A DNA stretch of 58,437 nucleotides from SIG607 sp045586405 (GTDB lineage: Bacteria; Bacillota; Clostridia; Oscillospirales; Acutalibacteraceae): assembly GCA_045586405.1 (NCBI GenBank), contig JAZNAG010000012.1, forward strand, positions 1-58,437. Direction: 5' to 3'. The position numbers were made by a program, and so were the translations under genes. Below are positions 42,847 through 50,465 of the stretch, one piece after another (the first letter of the stretch is position 1; each line of letters starts with the position of its first letter). Below the pieces are notes generated by a model. The model saw only the letters and a program-made list of their open reading frames with translations. It ran no database searches and was not told the origin of the DNA.

Positions 42847-43146
42847 TTAAATTTTATAAGTTTTTCTATCGTAGCCGTAATTTCTTATATATAGGCAAAT
42901 ATCAATGCCTACCATTATTAAATTCAGCACATAGAAAAAAAGAACATACCATTTTGAAGAAAAAGACATCATATAGGCATCATTTAAAAGTTTTGAAATT
43001 ATACCTGCAACATATCCAAAGAAAATAAGGCACAAAAAGGCAAGGCTTTTTCCTTTGGTGGTACGTGCTTTATATGATTTTATAACATTAAGCGGCCAAG
43101 ACGCACCAAAGCTTAAAATCATAATTACCTCTAAAATTTCAGACAT
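42847..43146 (-). CDS. Small PQ-loop (SemiSWEET-like) membrane protein
   Basis: A 99-residue protein of three hydrophobic helices. 'GASWPLNVIKSYKARTTKGKS' has the position and pattern of a PQ-loop, with W-P-L-N in place of P-Q. SemiSWEETs dimerise to carry sugars. The second proline-type motif is not clear, so transport is not assured. The ATG at 43146 has AGAGGGGTG upstream; a GTG three codons earlier is discounted. Confidence 0.7.
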   Translation of the reverse strand: MSEILEVIMILSFGASWPLNVIKSYKARTTKGKSLAFLCLIFFGYVAGIISKLLNDAYMMSFSSKWYVLFFYVLNLIMVGIDICLYIRNYGYDRKTYKI

Positions 43147-43216
43147 TTTAAACACCCCTCTGCTATGTCAAAGTCATTATACTCTATATAAATACAAATC
43201 GCAAGTGAAAACACAA

Positions 43217-43250
43217 CAAAAAACGACAGATCAGATATCTGTCGTTTTTT
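43217..43250 (-). terminator. Terminator after the GHL6-type glycosidase
   Basis: AAAAACGACAGAT and ATCTGTCGTTTTT arms with a short loop; T/A runs on both sides. Confidence 0.85.
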
Positions 43251-43259
43251 TAATTTATA

Positions 43260-45236
43260 TTAGTATTCAACAATTACTGTTTCGTGGCAATTAAGTTTTG
43301 GCAGAGTAAATTTAATCTTGTGGTCATCTTGTGAAAAAGCAAGAGTTTCCTCGGTATTCAGTACCCAAATCTTTTTGACGGTTTCGGCCACTTTAAGTGT
43401 AACATCAATACCGTAAAGAGGCATAATATCCTCAATAATTTCAGCTGCACCTTTTTTAACAGGTGAAGCGTATACCATATTTATACAGTAGCGGTTGTCA
43501 CTTTCCTGTTTTATCATACGGCATCTGCCTATCGAACCAAGGTCGAGTTTTAAAGGCTCGTCATTGTAAATGGTTCTAAGTGCTGAAATAAAAAATCTCT
43601 TGTGATAAAGACTTCCGTATTTCATATAAATGGTGGAAATTTTATGAGAAAGGTATACTACATTGCCCTTTTTGGTTACTGCAGGTAAATGGTTAGCATC
43701 TTTGAGGTAAGGAGTATTTCTATGACCGCAAAAATGACCATAGGTACGGCTAAACTGCGGCTCTGCCAGTACAGCCAAAACCTCAGCATCCAAAGCCTTT
43801 ACCTTACAACCTGGCAAATAGCACAAGAAAGGTGATCGAGGAAGGTCACCCACCATAGAATCAAGAGGTAAAATATAGTCGCAGTCATAAGAACTTTGAC
43901 CTGCAAATTCTATGCCGCAATCGAGAATAAACTGTCCGTTTGATATAAGGCTATCAGCGCAAAACAGAACTTTGCCACCTTTTGCAACATACTCTTTCAG
44001 TGATTTTTCAGCATCACTATCAAGTTGTACGCCTTCGGGAACTATAACGGTATTATAGTCAGCAAAATTGTTGTTTTTGATATACTCAAAATCTATCTGA
44101 TTAGCAAGTAAAATCTGTGAAAGACCTTCATTGGCTTCACCCGATTTTGAGAAGCATACGCCGATATTTGCAGTAGATTTACCGCCAAAGCAATACGGAG
44201 CAATTTTTTCGGCATATTTATAAGCACAGCCTATATTTTTATAGGTCTGCATATCCATTTCGCCATCCGGAAATAAATGGTCACCTATACTTGCGCCTGC
44301 ACCGAACGTTGCCATCATAGCAATTTCGTAGCGAAGAGCCTCACCGCATTTAAAACCGCCAAATTCGCCCCAGTCAAGATGGAATTTACCGGTCATACCA
44401 ATATACTCTTTACCAACATTAGCAAAGAATTTTGCTCTTGGGGGCATTTTATCATAACCGCCCCAAGCGGTTGGCAAATCTTCCATTTCAAAATGAGTTG
44501 AATAGGGATGATACCAAGGCTTTTCAGGGTTAGCACCGCCAGAGTTAAAGAATATAGTAGCGTCTTTATGGTATTTATGAAGCACTTCGCCGCACTTTTT
44601 CATAAAATCAATGTGCTTTATGCGGAAATGTTCTTTGGCATCGTCTAAGTTTTCGGGGTTAAAGCCCATCTCTTTCATACCCTTTACACAGGCATCACAG
44701 TAACAGAAGTCCCCCATAAAACAGATATCAAAGAAAAGACCGTCAACTTTTTTATAGCGTTTGCAAACCTCTTCTGCAAGGTCATAAATATGCTGACAGT
44801 AACCATTGTCATTAAGACACAAAAAGCGCCAGGCATTATGAGGTCTGAAATCATTCATATCAGCCTCAAAGTTAAATTTAGCGGCAGCTTTCTCGGTGCC
44901 GTCAGCATTACGGGCAGCCCACTCGGGATGCTCTATAGAATCTAATTCGGACCAACCTGCTGTTATGTAAATAGGCGCTCTGACACCGATTTCGTGAGCA
45001 GCATCAACCATTGCACCTGTAAGGTCAAAATCAAGTCCTGGATGCATTTTACCGATTTTAGTAGGATAATAACAATAACCGTGATGGCATTTAGCAAAAA
45101 CGGTAATACTGTCCACATTACCTTCTTTTAAGGCCGCCTGAAACTGCTTTTTGTCAAAGCGACTGCCTATTCCTTTAATATCGGGCGAGGTGTGAAAGTC
45201 AAGATGCACCTGTCTTTTAGGAAAATTATTAACCAT
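43260..45236 (-). CDS. GHL6-type glycoside hydrolase with trimerisation domain (GH151/alpha-L-fucosidase-like)
   Basis: A 658-residue protein without signal peptide. The N-terminal TIM barrel begins 'RQVHLDFHTSPDIKGIGSRF' and includes 'HGYCYYPTKIGKMHPGLDFD' and 'GLFFDICFMGDFCYCDAC', characteristic of the GHL6 group. A beta-galactosidase-type trimerisation domain follows near residues 370-560 ('GGKVLFCADS'). This architecture is seen in GH151 fucosidases. The acidic residues in 'HLDWGEFGG' may be catalytic; the assignment is inference. The gene has its own promoter with a 180-base leader. Confidence 0.78.
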   Translation of the reverse strand: MVNNFPKRQVHLDFHTSPDIKGIGSRFDKKQFQAALKEGNVDSITVFAKCHHGYCYYPTKIGKMHPGLDFDLTGAMVDAAHEIGVRAPIYITAGWSELDSIEHPEWAARNADGTEKAAAKFNFEADMNDFRPHNAWRFLCLNDNGYCQHIYDLAEEVCKRYKKVDGLFFDICFMGDFCYCDACVKGMKEMGFNPENLDDAKEHFRIKHIDFMKKCGEVLHKYHKDATIFFNSGGANPEKPWYHPYSTHFEMEDLPTAWGGYDKMPPRAKFFANVGKEYIGMTGKFHLDWGEFGGFKCGEALRYEIAMMATFGAGASIGDHLFPDGEMDMQTYKNIGCAYKYAEKIAPYCFGGKSTANIGVCFSKSGEANEGLSQILLANQIDFEYIKNNNFADYNTVIVPEGVQLDSDAEKSLKEYVAKGGKVLFCADSLISNGQFILDCGIEFAGQSSYDCDYILPLDSMVGDLPRSPFLCYLPGCKVKALDAEVLAVLAEPQFSRTYGHFCGHRNTPYLKDANHLPAVTKKGNVVYLSHKISTIYMKYGSLYHKRFFISALRTIYNDEPLKLDLGSIGRCRMIKQESDNRYCINMVYASPVKKGAAEIIEDIMPLYGIDVTLKVAETVKKIWVLNTEETLAFSQDDHKIKFTLPKLNCHETVIVEY

Positions 45237-45423
45237 AAAAATACACTCCTATTCAAACCATTGAAAGAACTTTGCATTATTCTTTATTTTAAGAATTAAG
45301 ATCAAGAAGTTCTGAAAAATTATAAATATAATAATCCGTAACTTTTTTTATAAGGAATAGAATATATTTAAACCCGCAACGTTTTCTTTCAGCTTTTTGT
45401 ATTCATACGTCCACTTCGAAAGA

Positions 45424-45452
45424 ATTATAGCACATTGGCTTTGATGGTGCAA
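45424..45452 (-). promoter_or_regulatory. Promoter of the GHL6-type glycosidase
   Basis: TTGCAC, 17 bases, TATAAT on the minus strand. The start would be near 45417, leaving a leader of about 180 bases (45237-45417). In that leader I see no gene. Confidence 0.7.
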
Positions 45453-45496
45453 TAACTATTCACCAAAAAATGACTTTTTAAGCTTTATTTATAGAA

Positions 45497-45526
45497 AAAA
45501 GCAGAAACCGTTTGGTTTCTGCTTTT
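45497..45526 (-). terminator. Terminator after the KDPG aldolase gene
   Basis: Arms AAAAGCAGAAACC and GGTTTCTGCTTTT with a 4-base loop. Confidence 0.88.
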
Positions 45527-45534
45527 ATAAGCTT

Positions 45535-46185
45535 TTATATTAAATCGGTAAATGCCTTTGCGCGTCTTTCAACCTCGGCATAATCGCCTACAGCAATTGC
45601 TTTTTTGTCTGCTATAGCAGTAGCAACACCTACACCTGTGGCACCTGCCTCAATATAAGAAGGCAAAGTTTCAGCATTTACGCCGCCAAATGTCAAGAAT
45701 TTAATATGAGACAGCGGAGCAATAACTGCTTTAAGGTAAGAAATTTTCACCTCAGAATTGGGGAATAATTTAACAAAATCAGCACCAAAGCGATGAGCGT
45801 TTGCCGCCTCTGTAGGAGTGAAAACACCGGGAATAGACACAAGACCAAGCTCACGGGTTTTTCTTATAATGGGCTCATAACAGTCGGGAGACAAAATATA
45901 TTCTGCACCGGCATTAAAGGCGAGTTCTAACTGTTTATCATTCATAACAGTACCCGCACCCACTCTTACTCTTCCGCCAAAATGCTCTTTTAAAGTGCGA
46001 ATATACATGGCAGTAGTTTCGTCACTTACAGCACCGGACTGATCAAAAGTAACCTCAACAAGTCTTATTCCGCCCTTTTCCATAGCCGCAACGGTGTTAA
46101 CCAGCTGTTCCTTGTCAAAGCCACGTAAAACTACGATAATTTTATTTTTCTCAATATCTTTAATAATTTCTTCACGATTAATCAT
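45535..46185 (-). CDS. KDPG/KHG-type class I aldolase
   Basis: A 216-residue TIM barrel with 'RLVEVTFD' (catalytic Glu), 'VGAGTVMNDKQLELAFNAGA' and 'GADFVKLFPNSEV' (Schiff-base Lys). It cleaves 2-keto-3-deoxy-6-phospho-sugar acids to pyruvate and glyceraldehyde 3-phosphate. It is similar to, but clearly different from, the aldolase half of the fusion at 15916-17490. It lies two bases after a P-loop kinase gene in the same transcript, which suggests a two-step module. Confidence 0.9.
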   Translation of the reverse strand: MINREEIIKDIEKNKIIVVLRGFDKEQLVNTVAAMEKGGIRLVEVTFDQSGAVSDETTAMYIRTLKEHFGGRVRVGAGTVMNDKQLELAFNAGAEYILSPDCYEPIIRKTRELGLVSIPGVFTPTEAANAHRFGADFVKLFPNSEVKISYLKAVIAPLSHIKFLTFGGVNAETLPSYIEAGATGVGVATAIADKKAIAVGDYAEVERRAKAFTDLI

Positions 46186-46187
46186 AT

Positions 46188-46775
46188 TTATTCTCCTAAT
46201 GTTTTAATTACTTTATTTAATGAACTATTTGCCGACTCATTATTTTCGTTCTCAAAAACAATAAGTTTATCAACGCAATTTTTTTCTTCAAGACTTATGG
46301 GAATACTGTAATTTATTTTTTTAACATATTCATCCCAGTGCAAAAGCTTATCAGCATCTCTGTTTGAGTTTCTTTTTTTCATTCTATCATAGCAAATTTG
46401 AACTGGTGTATTAACCCATATCAAAATAAGCTTTGCTTGCATAGCGTTGGCTCTTTCTTTTAAGCCGAGCATATATTTTTCATCACGAACCTCACCCAGA
46501 AACGGTGCGTTAACTAACACAAATTGTGAATAACGTAAAGCGGAAAAAGCAACATCTAAAAGAGTTTCATACTCAAAAGGACGAACGTTTTTCGAGTAAA
46601 ATTCGCCATCAACATCAACCTTTTCATCACAAAGAGTGAAAAAGCGATTGCGTAAAGCATAAAAATCATCCTTGTCAAGATACGCAATATTGCCAACAGC
46701 CTTGCATATTATATCTGACACATAATTTTTACCACAAGCAGGCGGCGCCGCAACCAAAATTAACTTCTTGCTCAT
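46188..46775 (-). CDS. P-loop kinase-like ATPase upstream of the aldolase
   Basis: A 195-residue protein from ATG 46775 (TGAGGT upstream). 'LVAAPPACGKNYVSD' at residues 6-20 is a Walker A (P-loop, here A-P-P-A-C-G-K), and 'LILIWVNTPVQICYDRMKKR' resembles the base- or LID region of small-molecule kinases such as gluconokinase. Sharing a transcript with the KDPG aldolase suggests it phosphorylates a sugar acid, but this is inference. The atypical Walker A lysine step and missing homologues leave other nucleotide-driven roles open. Confidence 0.65.
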   Translation of the reverse strand: MSKKLILVAAPPACGKNYVSDIICKAVGNIAYLDKDDFYALRNRFFTLCDEKVDVDGEFYSKNVRPFEYETLLDVAFSALRYSQFVLVNAPFLGEVRDEKYMLGLKERANAMQAKLILIWVNTPVQICYDRMKKRNSNRDADKLLHWDEYVKKINYSIPISLEEKNCVDKLIVFENENNESANSSLNKVIKTLGE

Positions 46776-46823
46776 ACTATACCTCACAAAATATAATGTG
46801 ATTTCTCAACTATGCATAGACTT

Positions 46824-46852
46824 ATTGTAACAAAAATAGGCAAATGTGTCAA
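46824..46852 (-). promoter_or_regulatory. Promoter of the P-loop kinase-aldolase operon
   Basis: TTGACA, 17 bases, TACAAT on the minus strand. Confidence 0.78.
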
Positions 46853-46878
46853 TTATTAAATAAAATAAAATAAAATAA

Positions 46879-46898
46879 CAGAGACCAAAGGGCCTCTG
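46879..46898 (-). terminator. Terminator after the small cysteine protein gene
   Basis: Arms CAGAGGCC and GGTCTCTG (one G-U pair) on the minus strand, loop of 4, then TTATTTTATTTTA. A short (TAAAA)n tract lies next to it. Confidence 0.6.
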
Positions 46899-46933
46899 CT
46901 ATTTTATTAACCATTACATAAAAGTGCTTTTTA

Positions 46934-47083
46934 CTACTTGTTTTCAAGGCGTTTGTTGGCCTCTTCAGCTGAAATTTCTTTCATTGTTTCGCCGCAACAC
47001 TTAATGCCGCAGTTTTCGCAGGTACAGTCGATTAACACCTTGACCATAGCACCGCATTTTTCACAAAGTACGTATTTTTCCAT
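46934..47083 (-). CDS. Small cysteine-rich metal-binding protein (49 residues)
   Basis: The product starts MEKYVLCEKCGAMVKVL and carries seven cysteines: C-x2-C at 7/10, C-x-C-x2-C at 20/22/25 and C-C at 29/30. It recalls a desulforedoxin- or zinc-ribbon-like fold and has a charged C-terminal helix. TAAGGAGA lies seven bases before the ATG. It is 12 bases downstream of the CsoR-type repressor, so it probably buffers or hands over the metal (Cu or similar) that the repressor senses. Confidence 0.75.
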   Translation of the reverse strand: MEKYVLCEKCGAMVKVLIDCTCENCGIKCCGETMKEISAEEANKRLENK

Positions 47084-47095
47084 ATTCTCATCTCC

Positions 47096-47392
47096 TTACT
47101 GATTAAATCTTTTAAACAAACTGATTAGTTCATCAATAGCATCTAAATTGCCGTTTTCCAAATCTCTGCTCACACACATATACAAATGATTTTCTAAAAT
47201 ATGCGTAGACAGACTTTTAATAGAATTTTTAACGGCAGACAGCTGAATTAACACATCATTACAATATGCGTCATTTTCTATCATTTTATTTATTCCATTT
47301 ATTTGTCCGCTTATTCTGTTCAGTCTATTGATAATTAGCTTTTTTTCTTCAGCACTTCTTTTGGTTTTCTTATTGCAACAATTATTATCCAT
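47096..47392 (-). CDS. csoR: CsoR/FrmR-family metal-sensing repressor (DUF156)
   Basis: A 98-residue four-helix protein from ATG 47392 (GGAGGG six bases upstream). 'NRLNRISGQINGINKMIEND' is the DNA-binding face, and the ligands are conserved: Cys in 'AYCNDVL' and His-x3-Cys in 'NHLYMCVSR', the Cu(I) set of CsoR. Extra cysteines near the N-terminus ('NNCCNKK') are unusual. It should repress its own promoter, which contains a G-tract palindrome, and release it when copper or a similar metal binds. Confidence 0.87.
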   Translation of the reverse strand: MDNNCCNKKTKRSAEEKKLIINRLNRISGQINGINKMIENDAYCNDVLIQLSAVKNSIKSLSTHILENHLYMCVSRDLENGNLDAIDELISLFKRFNQ

Positions 47393-47412
47393 AGCCAACC
47401 CTCCAGTACCAT

Positions 47413-47440
47413 AATATACCCCACCGGGGTATATTGTCAA
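47413..47440 (-). promoter_or_regulatory. csoR promoter with embedded CsoR operator
   Basis: TTGACA, 16 bases, TATATT on the minus strand. The spacer and -10 are covered by AATATACCCC-ACC-GGGGTATATT, the TACCCC/GGGGTA palindrome type used by CsoR. A second G6 half-site (47443-47449) lies just upstream. Confidence 0.82.
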
Positions 47441-47535
47441 TAGGGGGGTATATCAAAATTACTCAACTCCCCCATAATATAAAACTGTGTCCTTTCTTTA
47501 TTTCATTCATAAAATGAAATAAGGAGGTGAAAATT

Positions 47536-47949
47536 ATGGCTTTCTTTTGTCCTGAAAACAGACCAACTTGCACAACCTTAGCAGTAATCGCCAGCGCAAT
47601 TCTTGGTGTTGTTGCCGCATTTTTGCAGATTACAGCTGTAATTACTGTTACCCCCGCATTTTTATGGGTAGCTCTTGGCATAGCAGTTGTATATTTAGCA
47701 ATTCTCTTAGCCACCACCGGCTGTTGCAGAGCATCAGCTAACTGTCGATGCGGTAATTGCGCACTAGCGGCAGTATTGACCGGTATTCTGGGCACTGCAC
47801 TAACCTCAGTTGTTTTACTGGCAATTACCTTTGCGGCTACCAGTATCGTCGGTGCCATTATTGTTGGTTTACTGATTTTCTTCTTATCCTTAATTATAAC
47901 TGCAACCGCATGTTTGGTAATAGGCTGTTGTACTCGTCAAAGCAACTGA
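47536..47949 (+). CDS. Cysteine-containing small membrane protein
   Basis: A 137-residue protein from ATG 47536 (AAGGAGGTG upstream). It has four hydrophobic helices; the loop between helices 2 and 3 reads 'TTGCCRASANCRCGNCALAA' with a CC and C-x-C-x2-C pattern, and the C-terminus ends 'VIGCCTRQSN'. I do not recognise the family. The divergent position to csoR and the cysteines hint at a metal link, but nothing proves it. An alternative is a general Clostridia membrane protein. Confidence 0.65.
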   Translation: MAFFCPENRPTCTTLAVIASAILGVVAAFLQITAVITVTPAFLWVALGIAVVYLAILLATTGCCRASANCRCGNCALAAVLTGILGTALTSVVLLAITFAATSIVGAIIVGLLIFFLSLIITATACLVIGCCTRQSN

Positions 47950-47964
47950 TAATTCACAATAAAG

Positions 47965-47994
47965 AAACTCCGTTCCTCTACGGGAACGGAGTTT
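47965..47994. terminator. Bidirectional terminator
   Basis: Arms AAACTCCGTTCC and GGAACGGAGTTT between the convergent membrane protein and deacetylase genes. Confidence 0.9.
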
Positions 47995-47996
47995 TA

Positions 47997-48851
47997 TTAA
48001 CCGATATTTATAGTTTCATCGGGTTTGATTTCGTATAATTTGCCGTCAACATCCAACCAAACAGTAATTAAAGTAGGATTATATACCTTATGGCTGTTGG
48101 CGCTGTATCTTAAGCTTTTATAAGCCTGCACATAATCATATATTTCTATATTTGTCGCATACCAAATTTCATCGTTATTTGACAGTTTTCCGCATATCTT
48201 TTCAATATGCTCCCAGTTATTATTGTTATCAAACTCATAACTGTGTCCCCAGATATATAAAAGTCTGGGCACTCGTCTTGCGTGATAAGTTTTAGTTGAA
48301 ATATCAAGATTTAAAAATTCATCTATATATTCCATTATTTTAGGATTATTATGGTGAGCAGACGGCATCCAGGCGTGAAAATCTTGCGGCAACAAAAAGG
48401 AATTATTATCTCCGCCAAGCGTTCTTGCATAAGCAATATCAAGTTCACAAAGATAATGTTTAATATCCGCATAATTTCCAAAATTGCCCATAAGGGTTAT
48501 GCCGGTGTCAGGATATGCCATGCCTCTTATAATCGAGTCGCATCTTTCCTCAAGTTCAAGACGGCAATCAAGCACATCGCGTATACCCTCAATAACTCTG
48601 GTATTGCCGTTTGCTCTATGATTTGCCCCGTGAACCGCAATTTCGTGACCGCGAGACAGAAAATACTCTTTAATTTCCTCTTTTGAAAAGTTGATTTTTC
48701 TCATATTCTCACTGTTAAAATTAAAGGTTGCTTTCATACCATATTTGTCGAAAATTTCGGCAAGACGTTTGTCTTGTTGTACGCCGTCATCGTAACTGAA
48801 TGTAACAGCCTTTGCTTTTCCGCCCGGGTATCTCATAAAAATTGAACGCAT
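47997..48851 (-). CDS. Polysaccharide deacetylase (NodB-like)
   Basis: A 284-residue protein. 'VTFSYDDGVQQDKR' carries motif 1 (D-D), 'EIAVHGANHRA' motif 2 (H-x3-H), and 'HAWMPSAHH' plus 'YIWGHSYEFD' complete the metal and acid/base positions. No signal peptide is visible, so it may act inside the cell on small oligosaccharides, unlike most surface deacetylases. AAGGAG precedes the ATG at 48851. Confidence 0.85.
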   Translation of the reverse strand: MRSIFMRYPGGKAKAVTFSYDDGVQQDKRLAEIFDKYGMKATFNFNSENMRKINFSKEEIKEYFLSRGHEIAVHGANHRANGNTRVIEGIRDVLDCRLELEERCDSIIRGMAYPDTGITLMGNFGNYADIKHYLCELDIAYARTLGGDNNSFLLPQDFHAWMPSAHHNNPKIMEYIDEFLNLDISTKTYHARRVPRLLYIWGHSYEFDNNNNWEHIEKICGKLSNNDEIWYATNIEIYDYVQAYKSLRYSANSHKVYNPTLITVWLDVDGKLYEIKPDETINIG

Positions 48852-48874
48852 AAAATCAACTCCTTACGGGTAGT

Positions 48875-48913
48875 ATAGCATAAAAGCAAAAATAAATCAA
48901 TGCGGAACGTTGT
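48875..48913 (+). repeat. Dispersed direct repeat, left copy
   Basis: A 39-base element (ATAGCATAAAAGCA...GCGTTGT type) with 3 mismatches to 50193-50231. The two copies bound the lipoprotein gene. Confidence 0.75.
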
Positions 48914-48942
48914 TTTAAAATTCGTGACGAAGCCACACATTA

Positions 48943-49034
48943 CCTCTTCACTATTCACTATTACCTTTTACTTTCCAAAAATCCCGAACGCGTTTTTTAG
49001 TGAAAAGTGAAGAGTGAATAGAGAAAAAGTAAAA
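48943..49034. repeat. Imperfect inverted repeat of TTCACTATTCACT type
   Basis: The left arm (48943-48974) and right arm (48998-49034) are built from CTCTTCACTATTCAC-like words in opposite directions. Together with the gap they form a fold-back region; no gene is seen in 48852-49114. Confidence 0.6.
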
Positions 49035-49062
49035 TCCCGCCCACTTGCGTGAACGGGATTTT
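49031..49062. terminator. Terminator downstream of the lipoprotein gene
   Basis: Arms AAAATCCCG and CGGGATTTT with an internal CAC/GTG pair. Confidence 0.75.
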
Positions 49063-49114
49063 TGTCTCTCGTGTCCGAAAAAGAACTGGGTGAAAAACCT
49101 GATTTTCTTTAATT

Positions 49115-49933
49115 TCAATCCTTATAATCTACTAATGTAGCCATATTATTACTACCTGTATCAACATATATTAGTTCTGCCACCAAAGTAACATTTTTTG
49201 AACCGCTTTGCAAACTCTCATATAACTCTTTGAACTTTTCTCTTTCCGCATAAATATACCAGCTATCTGAATATGAGCCACCTGTTGGACGTATATTTAT
49301 ACAAAAATATCCAAATTCATAGTTTTCATAATTCCAATTATAATAATCATCCAGTTCTGCCATTCCGGTTATCACAAACTTTTTGAATATGTGTCCATAT
49401 TTATCGTACTGAACCTCTCTTGCTGTAGGTAAATCAGAATATTTTTTGTCAAATCTTATACGCTTTATCTCTGCATTAAAGTCTTCTTCTATTAAATCAC
49501 GCAAATAATTTGGTTCCGAGGAAATCTGTGTCAAAATTTCATCATCAAATTTAAGTCTTCCATCTTCCAAAACACGAAACAATTCCTCTTTATCATCTCG
49601 AGAAAGAATTTTCCCAGCTCCATACCCAAATACTATATTATCTATCGGTGTAATAAGAGGATTTTCTTCATAAAAATCATCAAAAGTAATATTTTCAATA
49701 TCAATAGATTCATCATCTTCGATTTTCAATAAACTATGTGTTAGTTCCCAATCATAATATCTATATGCTTTGCTATTGTCAATAACATAATATGTTGTAT
49801 CGTATCTCCATACACCCTTAACATGCATTCGCATTTCTGACCCTGTTTCAAATTTCATCGTTTTCTGACAACCGCAAAACATACTTGTAATTAAAATCGC
49901 AATTAAAACCAAGTTTAAACATTTTTTTAACAT
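49115..49933 (-). CDS. Lipoprotein of unknown function
   Basis: A 272-residue precursor from ATG 49933 (GGAGG upstream). The signal 'VLIAILITSMFCGCQK' has a lipobox, with either Cys as the lipidated one. The mature part is acidic and beta-rich with many aromatic residues ('YYNWNYENYEFGYF'); I do not recognise a domain. A strongly structured leader with a terminator-like hairpin precedes it. It lies between two direct repeats, which suggests it came in as an accessory gene. Confidence 0.7.
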   Translation of the reverse strand: MLKKCLNLVLIAILITSMFCGCQKTMKFETGSEMRMHVKGVWRYDTTYYVIDNSKAYRYYDWELTHSLLKIEDDESIDIENITFDDFYEENPLITPIDNIVFGYGAGKILSRDDKEELFRVLEDGRLKFDDEILTQISSEPNYLRDLIEEDFNAEIKRIRFDKKYSDLPTAREVQYDKYGHIFKKFVITGMAELDDYYNWNYENYEFGYFCINIRPTGGSYSDSWYIYAEREKFKELYESLQSGSKNVTLVAELIYVDTGSNNMATLVDYKD

Positions 49934-49958
49934 ATCCTTTTCCTCCAAAAAATAAAAA

Positions 49959-49984
49959 GTGTGTGCAACTGTAGCTACACACAC
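49959..49984 (-). terminator. Leader hairpin followed by U-run before the lipoprotein gene
   Basis: Minus-strand GTGTGTG-12-CACACAC is followed by TTTTTATTTTTT and then the ribosome site, the layout of an attenuator. Confidence 0.65.
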
Positions 49985-50008
49985 CGAAAAACGCATAACT
50001 CCAATTGC

Positions 50009-50119
50009 TGCGACACAACTTCTGACAAACTACAAGAGAAAGCCAAAATAGAGAGTGCGTTTTTACCAAAAATAAAAACACTTCTCCCATAGTTTGTCCA
50101 AATATTAAGTTGTGTCGCA
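50009..50119 (-). ncRNA. Candidate structured 5' leader RNA
   Basis: Arms TGCGACACAACTT (50009-50021) and AAGTTGTGTCGCA (50107-50119) enclose a second helix GACAAACTA (50024-50032) / TAGTTTGTC (50090-50098) and an inner hairpin (AGTGCG-TTTTT with AAAAACACTT). The expected transcription start falls at the base of the outer helix. An alternative is a small MITE. Confidence 0.5.
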
Positions 50120-50124
50120 CAAAC

Positions 50125-50153
50125 AGTATAGCACGTTTCAATAATTTTTGCAA
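50125..50153 (-). promoter_or_regulatory. Promoter of the lipoprotein transcript
   Basis: TTGCAA, 17 bases, TATACT on the minus strand. The start is predicted near 50118. Confidence 0.65.
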
Positions 50154-50170
50154 TACTTAAAAAATAAAAA

Positions 50171-50192
50171 CGAACAGACGTAAATCTGTTCG
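50171..50192 (-). terminator. Terminator at the left end of the hairpin array
   Basis: CGAACAGA (50171-50178) and TCTGTTCG (50185-50192) are followed on the minus strand by TTTTTATTTTTT. Confidence 0.85.
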
Positions 50193-50231
50193 ATAGCATA
50201 AAAGCAGAAACAAATCAATGCGGAGCGTTGT
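50193..50231 (+). repeat. Dispersed direct repeat, right copy
   Basis: It differs from 48875-48913 at three positions out of 39. Its end is the first hairpin of the array that follows. Confidence 0.75.
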
Positions 50232-50428
50232 ATATCATCAATTCCGTAAGGAATTGCATATCATCAAAACGAAGTTTTGTATATCATCAACGGTGCTAAC
50301 CGTTGCATATCATCATTGCGAAAGTGTTTTTGATACACACCTAAAGGTGTGATGAGATACAACACGGCTATGCCGTGTTGATGATATACACGCTAACGCG
50401 TGGTGATATACCATTGCTTTCGCAATGG
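50216..50428. repeat. Array of nine different short hairpins joined by a constant linker
   Basis: Hairpins: CAATGC/GCGTTG, AATTCC/GGAATT, CAAAAC/GTTTTG, AACGGT/ACCGTT, CATT/AGTG, CACACC/GGTGTG, AACACGGC/GCCGTGTT, CACGC/GCGTG and CCATTGC/GCAATGG. Between the first five the linker is (T/GC)ATATCATCA; after the midpoint near 50330 it appears reversed as GATGATATAC. So the linker is conserved and the stems are not. No gene lies in the block. Confidence 0.85.
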
Positions 50429-50432
50429 ATAA

Positions 50433-50465
50433 AAAAATCCTCGTTCCGAAGAACGAGGATTTTTT
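50433..50465. terminator. Terminator after tRNA-Thr
   Basis: AAAATCCTCGTTC and GAACGAGGATTTT arms lie directly after the tRNA CCA. Confidence 0.9.

Noticed and set aside
49848..50153. 101-codon minus-strand frame over the lipoprotein leader
   Set aside because: It lies across the paired helices and the attenuator, has no ribosome site and overlaps the lipoprotein in another frame.
50216..50428. CRISPR array
   Set aside because: The repeated part is about 10 bases, the variable parts are palindromes, orientation flips and no cas genes are seen.
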